A stretch of 64,000 nucleotides of DNA from positions 248,001 to 312,000 of the forward strand of contig NC_019776.1 of assembly GCF_000317675.1 (NCBI RefSeq). Direction: 5' to 3'. The stretch is from Cyanobacterium aponinum PCC 10605 (GTDB taxonomy: Bacteria; Cyanobacteriota; Cyanobacteriia; Cyanobacteriales; Cyanobacteriaceae). Below the pieces are notes generated by a model. That model was given only the letters and a program-made list of their open reading frames with translations. It was not told the DNA's origin and made no database searches. Shown here one piece after another: positions 1 to 13,120 of this stretch. Numbering within the stretch: the stretch's first letter is position 1; the number at the start of each line of letters is the position of its first letter. The position numbers were made by a program, and so were the translations under genes.

Positions 1-1081
1 GATCGGACTCTCTTAAGTCTAAATTAAGATACATATCATCGATGCGAGGCTTAAAGATAAAAGGAGAAAAAGTGAGACTATCTGAACCTCCGACAATCCA
101 AGGATATTTTGTGGCAGTACCGCTTAAAGCCTTATCAATAAATTCTGCTACCACTTCAGGGGGTACAGTTATGGTATCTGGAGGCTCTTCTTCTGGCTCT
201 GGGGGCTCATCTTGTAAGGGTTCAACAGGTAAGGTTCTGGGGTCAGGTTGACGCTCAAAAGGTATTAGTCTATCTTCTGCTAATAAATCACTTTGGGCAA
301 ATAATTTTTCTTGAAAAAAGCTATATTCATCAGCGTTTTGCCAATTTCGACTTTGGTTTTCTGTAGTATTTAAAGCTAATGAACCAAGGGAAAAAGATGG
401 ATTAAGAGCGATCGCACTTTCTGGAATAAGTAATTGTGCTACTTCATATTCTTCTATATTCTGAGCCAGAAGATTGTTATTGAAAGGAGTAAAATTCACC
501 CCCGACTCAAAACTGTAGGGATTAAAAGCGATCCGCAAAGCGGCATCTTCGATGGATACATCTTGAGGTGGTGTAATAAATAACTGTGCTACTTCATATT
601 TTTCTATATTCTGAGCCAGAAGATTGTTATTGAAGGGGGTAAAACTCACCTGCTCATCAAAACTATAAGGATTAAGAGCGATCCGCAAAGCGGCATCTTC
701 GATGAGTTCACTTTCTGGGATGAATAACTGTGCTACTTCATATTCTTCTATATTCTGAACTATTATGTTTGACCTAACAAAGTCATAACTTGAGCTGAAG
801 AATAAAAATTGTTTCTCATCGTTTACTACTACCCATTGCTTACTGTCAGTAGTGTATTGTTTTTCGTCAATATTTTTCAAATCCTGAGATTGGTTTTCTG
901 ATCCCGTATCAAATAATTTCTCTGTATCCGTAAAAGCACTATCAGTAAAAATACTTGCACAACCATCACTTGTACTTTGTAAAAAGCTCAATAAGAATAC
1001 TATGAAACCTAAAATATTTTTGTTAATAATATTGCCCCCAAATGAAGATAAAAGTGCATTATATCCATACTTTTTTTTCAT
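1..1081 (-). CDS. Partial secreted repeat protein, function unknown (runs off left edge)
   Basis: An open frame starts at ATG 1081 on the minus strand and stays open for 360 codons to the window edge, so the C-terminus is missing. The N-terminus is basic (MKKKYGYN) and a hydrophobic stretch at about residues 22-36 looks like a signal or anchor segment. Residues 109-156 and 157-206 are near-identical copies of a unit running from QNIEEYEVAQLF to FTPFNNNLLA, and a third, truncated copy begins at 207. A Pro/Glu-rich linker follows at about 285-307 (EPPEPEEEPPD). The part after it (PWIVGGSDSLTFSPF) may begin another domain. I do not recognise the family. Its direction and spacing show no operon with the plus-strand genes to the right. 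A surface or periplasmic role is inferred only from the signal-like start. Confidence 0.7.
   Translation of the reverse strand, partial: MKKKYGYNALLSSFGGNIINKNILGFIVFLLSFLQSTSDGCASIFTDSAFTDTEKLFDTGSENQSQDLKNIDEKQYTTDSKQWVVVNDEKQFLFFSSSYDFVRSNIIVQNIEEYEVAQLFIPESELIEDAALRIALNPYSFDEQVSFTPFNNNLLAQNIEKYEVAQLFITPPQDVSIEDAALRIAFNPYSFESGVNFTPFNNNLLAQNIEEYEVAQLLIPESAIALNPSFSLGSLALNTTENQSRNWQNADEYSFFQEKLFAQSDLLAEDRLIPFERQPDPRTLPVEPLQDEPPEPEEEPPDTITVPPEVVAEFIDKALSGTATKYPWIVGGSDSLTFSPFIFKPRIDDMYLNLDLRESD
464..757 (-). repeat. In-frame tandem repeat (two full copies, third truncated)
   Basis: Two adjacent units of 144 and 150 bp (614-757 and 464-613) encode almost the same 48-50 residues. A third partial unit follows towards 398. 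The differences are mostly in the loop after AQLF. The core of each unit (GCGATCCGCAAAGCGG on the plus strand) resembles a HIP1-associated cyanobacterial repeat. Confidence 0.85.
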
Positions 1082-1236
1082 ATTAAATTTTTCTTAAAAT
1101 TTTCGTAGCATCTTTACAAACACTTTAAAAATAAGAATATATATTTATTTTGGATATGTAAAAGACATCTCCAAAATATAATAACTAAAAATTGGTATAA
1201 TCCTATTAATTTTTATGCCAAGTGCGAGCGATCATA

Positions 1237-1428
1237 ATGAATAATTATACTTGGGTTTATATTCAAAACCATCCTCAAGAAACAAAAAGATTATTAGGTA
1301 TCAATTACGAACAATTACAGCAACTCATTGATTACCTTAAATTTCTTGAAGATAATGAGAATAAAGCACAAGAAACAAAGAAAAAACCATCGCCCCATCA
1401 AAAAAAAACCTCTAAACATTTATGGTAA
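1237..1428 (+). pseudogene. IS5-type transposase relic (N-terminal HTH piece)
   Basis: The 63-residue product begins MNNYTWVYIQNHPQETKRLL and continues GINYEQLQQLIDYL. This matches the N-terminal helix-turn-helix start of IS5-group (DDE_Tnp_4) transposases common in cyanobacteria. Similarity stops after about 50 residues: the following Lys/Ser-rich tail is out of family and the catalytic domain is absent. An upstream ATG at 1222 is possible but MNNYTW is the usual start. No terminal inverted repeats could be placed, and the AT-rich stretch to 1725 holds nothing else I can recognise. It is a dead fragment. Confidence 0.6.
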
Positions 1429-1725
1429 AACGTTTATGAATTTTTGGAGATGTCTAAAGAAAATGTTTTTACATATTGATTTTTCACAATCATACTATCA
1501 TGTGTATTGAGATTCAATAGAGAAAAAAGTAGTATAAAAAATACTAATAATAAAACAAATAAATAAACAATAAAAAGTTTCTTTTTTTCACATAATATTA
1601 TAATATTAAATGATACTAAAGATTTAACTAAATTCACTTCGTCATTTTAATATATTAAGTGAATGTATGTTGGTATTTAGTAGTTAATTCATTCTTGAAA
1701 ACAAATATCTACTTAGGTATAAACC

Positions 1726-2172
1726 ATGAAAAAAACTTTATTAGCTTTAGGTGTAGCAGGATTAGGTTCTTTATTAGCCACTCCTGCTTTTGCTCAAACT
1801 TACTCTTCCGGTTCTTCGACTATTGTTTTAATGAACGGAGCTAGTCAATCTGTCGGTGCAGAAGTTAGTCTTCCTTCTGGAACTTACTTTACAGGTGGTT
1901 TTGCTAATGAACTTGCTACCCCTGCCCAAGTAGATGGTGCCGTAGTTGTGACTCCTGCACTTGAAGACGAAACTGAGTTTTTAGCAGTTAATGAACAGGC
2001 ATTTGCAGAATTAGTAGTTGATCCCGGCTTACCCGATAGTATCGGTAATTTGGCAGGTTTTGTGCCTTCCAGTTTCACTCAAGCAGCAGCTGATGCTTTA
2101 GTCAACGCGGCTGATTTACAAGAACAAGTTTCTATTATTCGTGCCGGTGCTGGAGTTGACGGTTTAGAGTAA
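1726..2172 (+). CDS. Secreted single-unit SIIRA-repeat protein
   Basis: A 148-residue protein with a clean Sec signal peptide (MKKTLLALGVAGLG... ATPAFA, cut before QTYSS at about residue 23). The mature part is one copy of the unit found four times in the next gene: a start SSTIVLMNGASQSVGAEVSL, then LPSGTYFTGG, a VVVTPALED stretch, ELVVDPG, and a C-terminal LQEQVSIIRAG (VSIIRA at 135-140). It has no cysteines, unlike most units of its neighbour. I do not recognise a named family. An exported structural or surface role is inferred. A terminator-like hairpin lies just downstream, so it is probably transcribed alone. Confidence 0.75.
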   Translation: MKKTLLALGVAGLGSLLATPAFAQTYSSGSSTIVLMNGASQSVGAEVSLPSGTYFTGGFANELATPAQVDGAVVVTPALEDETEFLAVNEQAFAELVVDPGLPDSIGNLAGFVPSSFTQAAADALVNAADLQEQVSIIRAGAGVDGLE

Positions 2173-2202
2173 TCTTCTCTCTATACGTCTCTTGAATATA
2201 GT

Positions 2203-2225
2203 CCCCCCTTGTTAAAAGGGGGTTT
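2203..2225 (+). terminator. Probable rho-independent terminator
   Basis: A C-run and G-run pair around a GTTAA loop (CCCCCTT...AAGGGGG) and are followed by TTT, 30 bases after the stop of the 148-residue secreted protein. The same C-run/G-run palindrome type occurs as a dispersed repeat in this genome, so it may be a repeat used as a terminator. Confidence 0.5.
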
Positions 2226-2438
2226 AAAGACAACACAAAAATTTAGAGAATGAATTTGAGCAATAATAAAAACTTAGATTCACCACTAATCCGACAACCA
2301 TTATTTGAATAATGCCTAAATTGCCCATATACTCAAACCAAAAATTTCAGACGGCGAATCTTGAAATCTACTTACAGTGCCATAGTATTTGATACTCCTT
2401 AAACTCAACAATCTACGAAAAAATTTGGATAAAAGCAG

Positions 2439-4028
2439 ATGAATTTAAAATCGATAATCACTTTCTCTTTAGCAACCCTGAGTTTAATTCCCCTCGCTCC
2501 AAAAATGGTAATGGCTCAGGCTATTGTCTCTGGTGCATCGGTTCACTTCATCCCAGACCCTGTTTCAGGGAATAATTTTATCCAAACAAATGCAGGAAGT
2601 ATTTCTATTCCTACTGGTTCTTTTACTGGCACTCCTTCCATTCAACCTTTAGTTAATATTTCTGGTTCTAACATTAATGGTAATCCTACCTATGATTTGC
2701 TCATTAATCCGGGAGGAATTGATTTAACAAATCCCACTTCAGTAACGCTGAATCAACAAGCGGCTGACTTACTCAATGCTAGTGTTGGTAATATTTCTGA
2801 TGTAGTCTCTATTATTAGAGCAAATTCTAATTTTTTAAGTAATCCCAGCACTGCCCAAGCGGTGGCGACAGGAAGCACCACATTATCTAGTCCTGATGGT
2901 TTAATTCAGAGTGCCAGTGCAGAATATTCTCTTCCCATTGGACTGTTATTTCTCGGCTTTGACGATGGCTTTAATACAGGTAACTGTAATGGAATTTCAG
3001 GGTGTATTAAAATAACTCCTTTCATTGATAATCTGATTGCTGGTGATCCCTCTACACCTCCTGTAATTCAAGAATTAACAGTAGATCCAGGCCCTGTGGG
3101 TTTAGTTAATACTCCTTTCGACTTAGCTACCACTGCCGCATCAATTCTAAACGGAGAAACCAACCTATCAAATATTGTGTCTATTATTCGTGCCGTGAGT
3201 GATGCTAATGGTGTTGCCTCCCCTCAAGTTCAAGCAAGGATAGCAGGAGCTTTTACTGTTCAAAACCAAGACGGTACAACTATATCTACCAGTGGAGAAA
3301 TAGCTCTTCCTGCAGGTTTATATTTTGCCACTGGAGACCCCGGGGCTGGAGCAAATGTCGCATTTGATTGTGTTCAAGCAGGGGGACTAGGATGTTTTAG
3401 TATTATTCCCGAGTTGGAACAGTTGGCAGTGGGTGGACTTGATTTTCTTAATATGACTTTACTAACTATTAATCCAGGAGAAGTACAACCCGGAGATCCT
3501 AGTGTGGGTTTGAATCCTGGTGCATTAAATCCTGCCTCCACAGACTTAAACGCCTCAGCCGCCTTTAAAATTTATGAAAATGCGGGGGATATAAATGAAT
3601 TGTCAGATTTAGTCTCGATTATTCGTGCCGGTGCAGGGACAAATAGTTTAACTCCCGAAAGCCGTCCCGGAGCTAGAGCTTCAGGTAGTAGCAGTATTGT
3701 TTTGCCTAATGGTGCAACTATGTCTGTAAATGGAGAAATGACATCTTCTGGCAGTCGTTATTTTCAGGGAGGAACTCCACCAGCCGGCAGCGCGATCGAA
3801 AGTTTAGGTTACTGTAATAGTTCTGCTTGTTTAGTTATTGATCCCACTATTACTATTGAAACCACTGACGTTAATTTAAGTACTATTGATGAATTAGTAA
3901 TTGATCCGGGTATAGCAAGCACAGATGCAGGATGGAATTTTGATGCGGCTGCTGGTTATGCCCTCAGCGTAGCGGGTACTTTGCAAGAACAAGTTTCAAT
4001 TATTAGAGCAGGAGGCGGTTTGGAGTAA
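2439..4028 (+). CDS. Secreted four-unit SIIRA-repeat protein
   Basis: A 529-residue protein with a signal peptide (MNLKSIITFSLATLSLIPLA, cleavage near residue 26). The rest is four diverged units of about 120-135 residues. Each ends in VSIIRA (residues 123-128, 247-252, 392-397, 519-524). Within a unit the order is a Ser/Thr-rich strand, LPxGLYF, a pair of cysteines (C183/C189, C311/C319, C459/C465 in units 2-4, likely disulfides), a VDPG or NPG motif, and an Ala-rich helix before VSIIRA. The last unit and the 148-residue neighbour share the same ending (LQEQVSIIRAG), which points to duplication. The family is not one I know. The role is unknown but the protein is certainly exported. Confidence 0.8.
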   Translation: MNLKSIITFSLATLSLIPLAPKMVMAQAIVSGASVHFIPDPVSGNNFIQTNAGSISIPTGSFTGTPSIQPLVNISGSNINGNPTYDLLINPGGIDLTNPTSVTLNQQAADLLNASVGNISDVVSIIRANSNFLSNPSTAQAVATGSTTLSSPDGLIQSASAEYSLPIGLLFLGFDDGFNTGNCNGISGCIKITPFIDNLIAGDPSTPPVIQELTVDPGPVGLVNTPFDLATTAASILNGETNLSNIVSIIRAVSDANGVASPQVQARIAGAFTVQNQDGTTISTSGEIALPAGLYFATGDPGAGANVAFDCVQAGGLGCFSIIPELEQLAVGGLDFLNMTLLTINPGEVQPGDPSVGLNPGALNPASTDLNASAAFKIYENAGDINELSDLVSIIRAGAGTNSLTPESRPGARASGSSSIVLPNGATMSVNGEMTSSGSRYFQGGTPPAGSAIESLGYCNSSACLVIDPTITIETTDVNLSTIDELVIDPGIASTDAGWNFDAAAGYALSVAGTLQEQVSIIRAGGGLE

Positions 4029-4189
4029 TAATATAGTCGTTTCAAATAAGAATGATATAATTAACTGACACAATAATTACAGATTATTTCATCTAAACTT
4101 GTGTCAGAACCAGTATAAATTATCTCTCTTTTGTCAAACTTCGAATTAATGATTAAGAAGTAGCGAAAATTATCCCGTGGAAAATATAG

Positions 4190-4600
4190 ACCAGTTGCAT
4201 CCCGTTCATAGCGTAACTATTCAACACTAGACTTGACCTCTCCCCGTACTAAAGTAACGGGGATTCAAAAAAGGAATATTGAATTGAATCGGGTTAAAAC
4301 CATGATTAAATATGTTTATCCCTTGTGGCAGGGTCAAAACCGCCCTAGACACCTTGGCTAGTGAGATATTCACTGGCTGTATGCTTACATTTAATTCGTT
4401 TTTGGCGAAAACTCAGACCCTTCGGGTTTTTCACCGAAATTAGGTATCAAATCATTGGGATTTGGACAAAAGATTGATTATTTTTCTTTTATTAAAATAT
4501 TACCGCAAAAAGAGTTAGGATACCATGGGAGACTCAAGTCTCCTTAAGCCTTTCATCCCCTAGATTTTAATCAGGGGATGAAAGGCTATTCTTTTATAAA
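4190..4600. other. Structured intergenic region, possible IS200/IS605-type or ncRNA remnant
   Basis: The 650 bases between the SIIRA-repeat gene and the 5S rRNA hold no credible ORF but several hairpins. These are CCCCGTACT/AGTAACGGGG at 4242-4262, an ACCC-TTC-GGGTTTTT terminator-like hairpin at 4417-4431, GGAGACT/AGTCTCC at about 4528-4543, and a 15-bp perfect stem at 4547-4587. The string ACTTGACCTCTCCCCG before the first hairpin is of the kind I associate with ends of IS200/IS605 (TnpB) elements in cyanobacteria. No TnpA or TnpB coding sequence remains. The assignment is tentative. Confidence 0.35.
4547..4587 (+). terminator. Perfect 15-bp stem-loop, terminator-like
   Basis: AGCCTTTCATCCCCT (4547-4561) is exactly complementary to AGGGGATGAAAGGCT (4573-4587), with an 11-base loop, followed by ATTCTTTTAT. 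It lies between two converging transcription units and could stop either one or be a transposon end. Confidence 0.5.
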
Positions 4601-4601
4601 T

Positions 4602-4631
4602 AAAAAAACCACCTACACAATGTGTGGTGAT
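4602..4631 (-). terminator. rRNA operon terminator
   Basis: Read on the minus strand, a stem built from CCACACA and TGTaGGTGG is followed by seven T residues. It lies about 50 bases past the 3' end of 5S rRNA, the expected place for the operon terminator. Confidence 0.65.
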
Positions 4632-4678
4632 TCTTTAATGTTTCGATGAAAGATAGAATTGTAAAGGAAGAATGTTAA

Positions 4679-4796
4679 AGCTGGCATGGAACTATTGTCC
4701 CACTCGGTCTCCCAAGCAGTATCGTCGCCGCTACTATGTTTCACCCACGAGTTCGGGATGGTTCGTAGTGGTTCCATAGTGCTAGTCACACCAGCT
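4679..4796 (-). rRNA. rrf: 5S ribosomal RNA
   Basis: About 118 bases, with AGCTGG at one end pairing with CCAGCT at the other. It contains the conserved CCATCCCGAACTCG-type loop and the GGGAGACCGAGTGGGA-type segment on the minus strand. It is the last gene of the 16S-Ile-Ala-23S-5S operon. Ends are set by the terminal helix. Confidence 0.9.
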
Positions 4797-4847
4797 ATAC
4801 TCTCGAAGGAATAACCTTCAAGACTGCATAGAATTTCATAGTTCTTT

Positions 4848-7625
<2,778 letters not shown>

Positions 7626-7716
7626 ATCTTCCCTATTTTTCTATGCAGTTTTCAAGGTTCTCACTGAACTTTTTGTTCAGCAGTAGTGACTTTTCACCGT
7701 GCTAAACTCGTTCTTC

Positions 7717-7789
7717 TGGAGGTAAGCGGACTCGAACCGCTGACATCCTGCTTGCAAAGCAGGCGCTCTACCAACTGAGCTATACCCCC
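7717..7789 (-). tRNA. trnA: tRNA-Ala (TGC)
   Basis: A 73-base cloverleaf on the minus strand from GGGGGTATAGCTCAGTTGG to a 3' ACCTCCA. The anticodon loop CTTTGCAAG gives anticodon TGC. CCA is not encoded. It lies in the 16S-23S spacer, downstream of tRNA-Ile. Confidence 0.97.
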
Positions 7790-7791
7790 AA

Positions 7792-7865
<74 letters not shown>

Positions 7866-7932
7866 CAACACCTCTTTCTTTATTTTTCTAGCCCTCCCCA
7901 TTTCCTTGCTGACTTCTTCTCGAAGTCTCCCT

Positions 7933-9420
<1,488 letters not shown>

Positions 9421-9588
9421 GTTGTTACTTACAATTACTTGCTTTCACTACCTGATTCCTGTTTTTTGTTTTTCAATTAAATGAATTGAACAAGGATTTG
9501 TATTTGGTTATGATGGCTAGAAAAATATTGAATTATCGAGGTTCGTGGTGTGTCAGAGTTGAGCGTGTGGCTCAATCGCACAAATACT

Positions 9589-9617
9589 AATATAACTAAC
9601 CTTTTTTAAAATGGCAA
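9589..9617 (-). promoter_or_regulatory. rRNA operon promoter
   Basis: On the minus strand TTGCCA (9612-9617) and TATATT (9589-9594) are separated by exactly 17 bases, a near-consensus sigma-70 type promoter. The start would fall near 9582, giving a leader of about 160 bases before 16S rRNA. Confidence 0.7.
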
Positions 9618-9966
9618 CTTTTTTTCTACATTTTTTTCTTTTTCTTTTTGATAAATTCTCTTATCCTTTGCATAATAAGCATTTTGAGGTTTAAAAAATT
9701 TTTTCTGTGCGTCCTGCTGATTGTCGAGGAGAGAGGCAGAGTAATATGAATATAGAACTCAGAGATTGATTCGGTATTCTCCGAAAATTAGTTAGCCTGA
9801 TTTCGGCATCAAATTTTTGGTTGAAGGTATAAGGCTTCAGTTGTTAGGTTAATAGTTAGAAAATTTATGAGAAATATAGATGAATTGATTTTCTTATGTT
9901 CAATTCTTTGATGACTAATCACAAATTTGACTCGAATCTTTCCCGTCAAATCTTTCAGCACCAGAA

Positions 9967-9987
9967 GGGTTGAACATTATTCAACCC
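9967..9987. repeat. Orphan half-REP hairpin
   Basis: GGGTTGAACATTATTCAACCC is an inverted repeat of the same type as the left half of the REP units flanking the RAYT gene at 50.8 kb (GGGTTGAACACTGTTCAACCC at 52807). The CTACG and GGGCAGAAT modules of a full REP are absent here. It lies just past the 3' end of the FAD oxidoreductase gene and could also act as a terminator. Confidence 0.5.
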
Positions 9988-10036
9988 ATATCACTTGCCC
10001 AGATCTTATATTTTTATGCCGAACAGAGTTTAATTA

Positions 10037-12082
10037 CTAGCGCCAATCATCCCAATTATTGTTGAAAATGGATGTGTTGGGAAATTTAGTGGGATTACCA
10101 TTTTTGTCGAGAGTTTCTTTCAACTCCTGCAATGGTTTATTTTTGAAAGCAAATCCTTCTGTAAATTCATAGGGAAAAATTGCTTTATCTAAGGCTAATG
10201 AGGCTGTAACACCTGCGGCGGCACCAGAAGACCACTCAAAGGAATGTACCCTATAAGCGGCGGCGGCAATATGACTGGTAGCGATACTTTTACCCACAAC
10301 CAACATATTATCTATTTTTTGCGGAATCATGGCTGATAGGGGTATTTGAAAGGGATAAGCCTGTCCTTGTCCTCTTCTTTCTCCTTCTCTTTCTGTGTTT
10401 CCAGATTTTTCAGGGGGGCTTTCATTCATGCAGGGGTGAAAATCAATGGCATAGTGTCCGATGCCAACGGAATCTGGATAAATGGTTGAGCGACTTCTAT
10501 TTTTTACATCATTAGGATCAGTCTCACCACTTAATACGGAAAAACCTTCTAAACCAGCTAAAAGGGCTTGTAGGCGCCGATATTGTTCGGGGGTTAAGAC
10601 TTGTCGATAATAATCATCGTGGTAGTTACGACGAGAAATATCAATTTCATTTACCATAAAACCGTCAGGATAAGCATAGTTAGGTCTGCCAATAATCCTT
10701 CTTGCTTCTCTCATATAAGGATATTTTGATAAACCGTGCATTGTACCCATAGGGGAATTTAAGCCTGTGAGTAATTTTTGATTGGGATGAGGTTTTTTTA
10801 CTCCTTCTCCTAGTTGAGAGTCTGTTGTACCTGACACTAACCAATAGTAAAAACCTAGAGCATTTTCTTCTCCTTTTCTGAGGGTTTCTGTGCGTAATCC
10901 TCCCATCCATCCACCAGGTGTTAGCTGTCCTGTTTCTTGCAGTTGTTCTTTCGTATAAATGAGGTTATCTTGAGGTGTTCCGGGTCTATAGTCGTTGCCC
11001 CATGTCCAGTTTTGCATGGATATATCACCGGGAGTGGGTTTTGTCCAAGTTATACCTTGAAAAGTCTCTGTTTCGCTGGGTTGTGCTTTCCATATACGGC
11101 GATAGGTATAGACTAGGTCAAAATTTGCTAATCTTTCTAATTCATAGCTATAGTAAGGCTCATACTGCTCATAGAAAGAAGGTTTAGATTGAGGTTGAGG
11201 CTCTTCTGTTTGTTCCATGGCGAAGGTATAGGTAAATCCTTGGGTGCAATAAGGATCTGGGGTAGCACTCGATGACGATGGTTCAAGTTCGCTACGGGGA
11301 TCAATTCCTAGTTTATAGGGTACGTCGGTTAAGGCTATAAGTTCCCCTGTTTCTGTTGCTTCTACCACTATCCATTTTAGTTTGTCATTGGCTTTACCAT
11401 TTTGAGGAGGAGAAAATTTAATGATGGTTTTTTTTAGTCTTTCGGAATCTTCATAGGTATAAGCATCTTCGATGATTTGAGATAGAGGTTCTGTATTTAA
11501 TGGGGGGGTGTTTGGCTGGGCTTGATGTTGAATTGCGATCGCACTTGTGATTTGTTGTCCCGTACCGCTATTGTTTAATGTTTCAATGGTTAAGTCTTTA
11601 ATAACGGTGTTGGGAAACCATTTTAATTTACCTTTGCCTTTCTTGGCGGCATTTTCTAACTGTTCAAATAGGATGGTATGGGCATCTTTGGGCAAAAAGC
11701 AAGATTGACTAACCCAACATTCTCCGGGGTTTAACTTGCCATAGTATTTTTCTATGTTATCCCTCAATTCTAAATAACCCCTTGGGAAAAATAACTCTTG
11801 TCTTTGGGTGTTTCTTTCATCTAATGCAGAAGTACCCTGTGATGAAATTTGACCACCTACCCAGTCGGTAATATCCGTTAAGCAAACGGTTTTTCCTCTT
11901 AATAAAGCCTCATAGGCTGTTGCGGCACCCGCTAATCCTCCTCCTACTACTAGAATTTCACATTCTTCTGTTTTCTCAATATTTCTCGGCAAGGATGAGG
12001 CTATTGAAGGAGAAGTTGCAAACAAGGTTAAAGGTAATGAGATTAATTTGCCCCAAAAGTTACGTTTACCAAAGTTAATCAT
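10037..12082 (-). CDS. Exported FAD-dependent oxidoreductase
   Basis: A 681-residue protein. Residues 1-29 form a signal peptide (basic start, hydrophobic core, SIASS). The dinucleotide-binding site VVGGGLAGAA (45-54) follows, the mark of PF12831-type FAD oxidoreductases, with an acidic residue ending the second strand (VCLTD). DWVGGQISSQG is the family's post-motif and SIATSHIAAAAYRVHSFEWS near the C-terminus is the second FAD contact. Length fits the family. The substrate is unknown; this family is often annotated as putative dehydrogenase or xanthan lyase, neither proven. It is a single gene, converging on the rRNA promoter region and divergent from the pentapeptide protein. Confidence 0.8.
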   Translation of the reverse strand: MINFGKRNFWGKLISLPLTLFATSPSIASSLPRNIEKTEECEILVVGGGLAGAATAYEALLRGKTVCLTDITDWVGGQISSQGTSALDERNTQRQELFFPRGYLELRDNIEKYYGKLNPGECWVSQSCFLPKDAHTILFEQLENAAKKGKGKLKWFPNTVIKDLTIETLNNSGTGQQITSAIAIQHQAQPNTPPLNTEPLSQIIEDAYTYEDSERLKKTIIKFSPPQNGKANDKLKWIVVEATETGELIALTDVPYKLGIDPRSELEPSSSSATPDPYCTQGFTYTFAMEQTEEPQPQSKPSFYEQYEPYYSYELERLANFDLVYTYRRIWKAQPSETETFQGITWTKPTPGDISMQNWTWGNDYRPGTPQDNLIYTKEQLQETGQLTPGGWMGGLRTETLRKGEENALGFYYWLVSGTTDSQLGEGVKKPHPNQKLLTGLNSPMGTMHGLSKYPYMREARRIIGRPNYAYPDGFMVNEIDISRRNYHDDYYRQVLTPEQYRRLQALLAGLEGFSVLSGETDPNDVKNRSRSTIYPDSVGIGHYAIDFHPCMNESPPEKSGNTEREGERRGQGQAYPFQIPLSAMIPQKIDNMLVVGKSIATSHIAAAAYRVHSFEWSSGAAAGVTASLALDKAIFPYEFTEGFAFKNKPLQELKETLDKNGNPTKFPNTSIFNNNWDDWR

Positions 12083-12315
12083 GAATTATGATGATGAGTT
12101 AAGTATATTTGTACATATATTACCAATAGATAATTGTTACTGAAAAAAAGTTTCTTTGTGATAAGCGATGATAAAGGATTAAAACCAATGATAAAAGGGT
12201 GTTCAATACATTTAAGGTGAACTTTTAACTGTATGGTAAATTACCATTTTTTAAAATTTATGTTAGATTATTAAGAAATGTAAATAACATGAGTAGGTAA
12301 ATAGTTATAGATATT

Positions 12316-13113
12316 ATGGCAAATCAAAATCATTTGAATTTAATTAGAAATATTCACGAATGGAATAAATGGCGTTTACAAAATCCTTATAGTATTCCCG
12401 ATTTGAGTAATGCAGATTTACAGGGTTTAAATTTAGCTAATGTGAATCTTGGAGATGCCAATTTAAAGGGTGCAAACTTACAAGGTTGTAATTTAACTGA
12501 TGCAGACTTAACGAAAGCTAATTTACATCAGGCAAATCTTAAGGAAGCAAATATTAGACGAGCAAATTGTTATAAAGCCAATTTCACCTTTGCTAATTTA
12601 GAAAAAGCATATTTATCAGAAGCCGACTTAAGTATGGCTGAGATGGAAAGTGTTAATTGTCAATATACCGATTTTACTGAGTCATATTTGATTAAGGCTA
12701 ATTTAACTAATGGCAATTTTACCCATAGTAATCTTCAAGGTGCTGTTTTGACAGAAGCGAATCTATTGGGATGTCGTTTAGTGTCTGCTAATTTACGAGA
12801 GGCTGATTTAGGGGGAATTATTGGAACTCATACGGATTTTTATGGTGCGGATATGAGTGGAGTTTCTTTGGAAGATTGGCATATTGATGATACGACTAAA
12901 TTAGATTATGTTATCTGCGATTATTGCTCTTTGAGTCCCAATAAATCGGTAAAATTCTATCAGGGTTTGACTCCCATTAATTTGAGATTGGAGTTATCTA
13001 AATCTGCGGATTCATCTTCGGTTAAAAAACAATCTACCCCTGCTTATAATGCTTCTTCTGTGAGAAAAAATTATCTTCATCAGGGTGATTCTCCTTATCT
13101 AGTGTTTAATTAA
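12316..13113 (+). CDS. Pentapeptide-repeat protein
   Basis: A 265-residue protein with tandem A(D/N)LxX pentapeptides from about residue 28 to 185 (LSNADLQGLNLANVNLGDAN and onward), which form a right-handed quadrilateral beta helix. A short N-terminal segment (NLIRNIHEWNKWRLQNP) precedes the helix and is common in cyanobacterial members. The C-terminal 70 residues are low-complexity and Ser-rich. There is no signal peptide, so it is probably cytosolic. The specific role is unknown. Its 3' end converges on the ABC ATPase gene with only 7 bases between the two stop codons. Confidence 0.8.
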   Translation: MANQNHLNLIRNIHEWNKWRLQNPYSIPDLSNADLQGLNLANVNLGDANLKGANLQGCNLTDADLTKANLHQANLKEANIRRANCYKANFTFANLEKAYLSEADLSMAEMESVNCQYTDFTESYLIKANLTNGNFTHSNLQGAVLTEANLLGCRLVSANLREADLGGIIGTHTDFYGADMSGVSLEDWHIDDTTKLDYVICDYCSLSPNKSVKFYQGLTPINLRLELSKSADSSSVKKQSTPAYNASSVRKNYLHQGDSPYLVFN

Positions 13114-13120
13114 CTCGATT

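Larger units (their letters stand above)
9421..10036. other. rRNA leader and upstream spacer, no gene seen
   Basis: About 600 bases without a credible ORF. The part to 9582 is the transcribed leader of the rRNA operon, and the promoter is at 9589-9617. Beyond about 9620 there is AT-rich DNA with T-runs and one REP-type hairpin (9967-9987). No antitermination box could be assigned with confidence. Confidence 0.6.

Noticed and set aside
42-251. Plus-strand ORF with Gly/Ser-rich product at the left edge
   Set aside because: It is the complement of the Pro/Glu-rich linker of the minus-strand repeat protein, which has the longer and better-supported frame.
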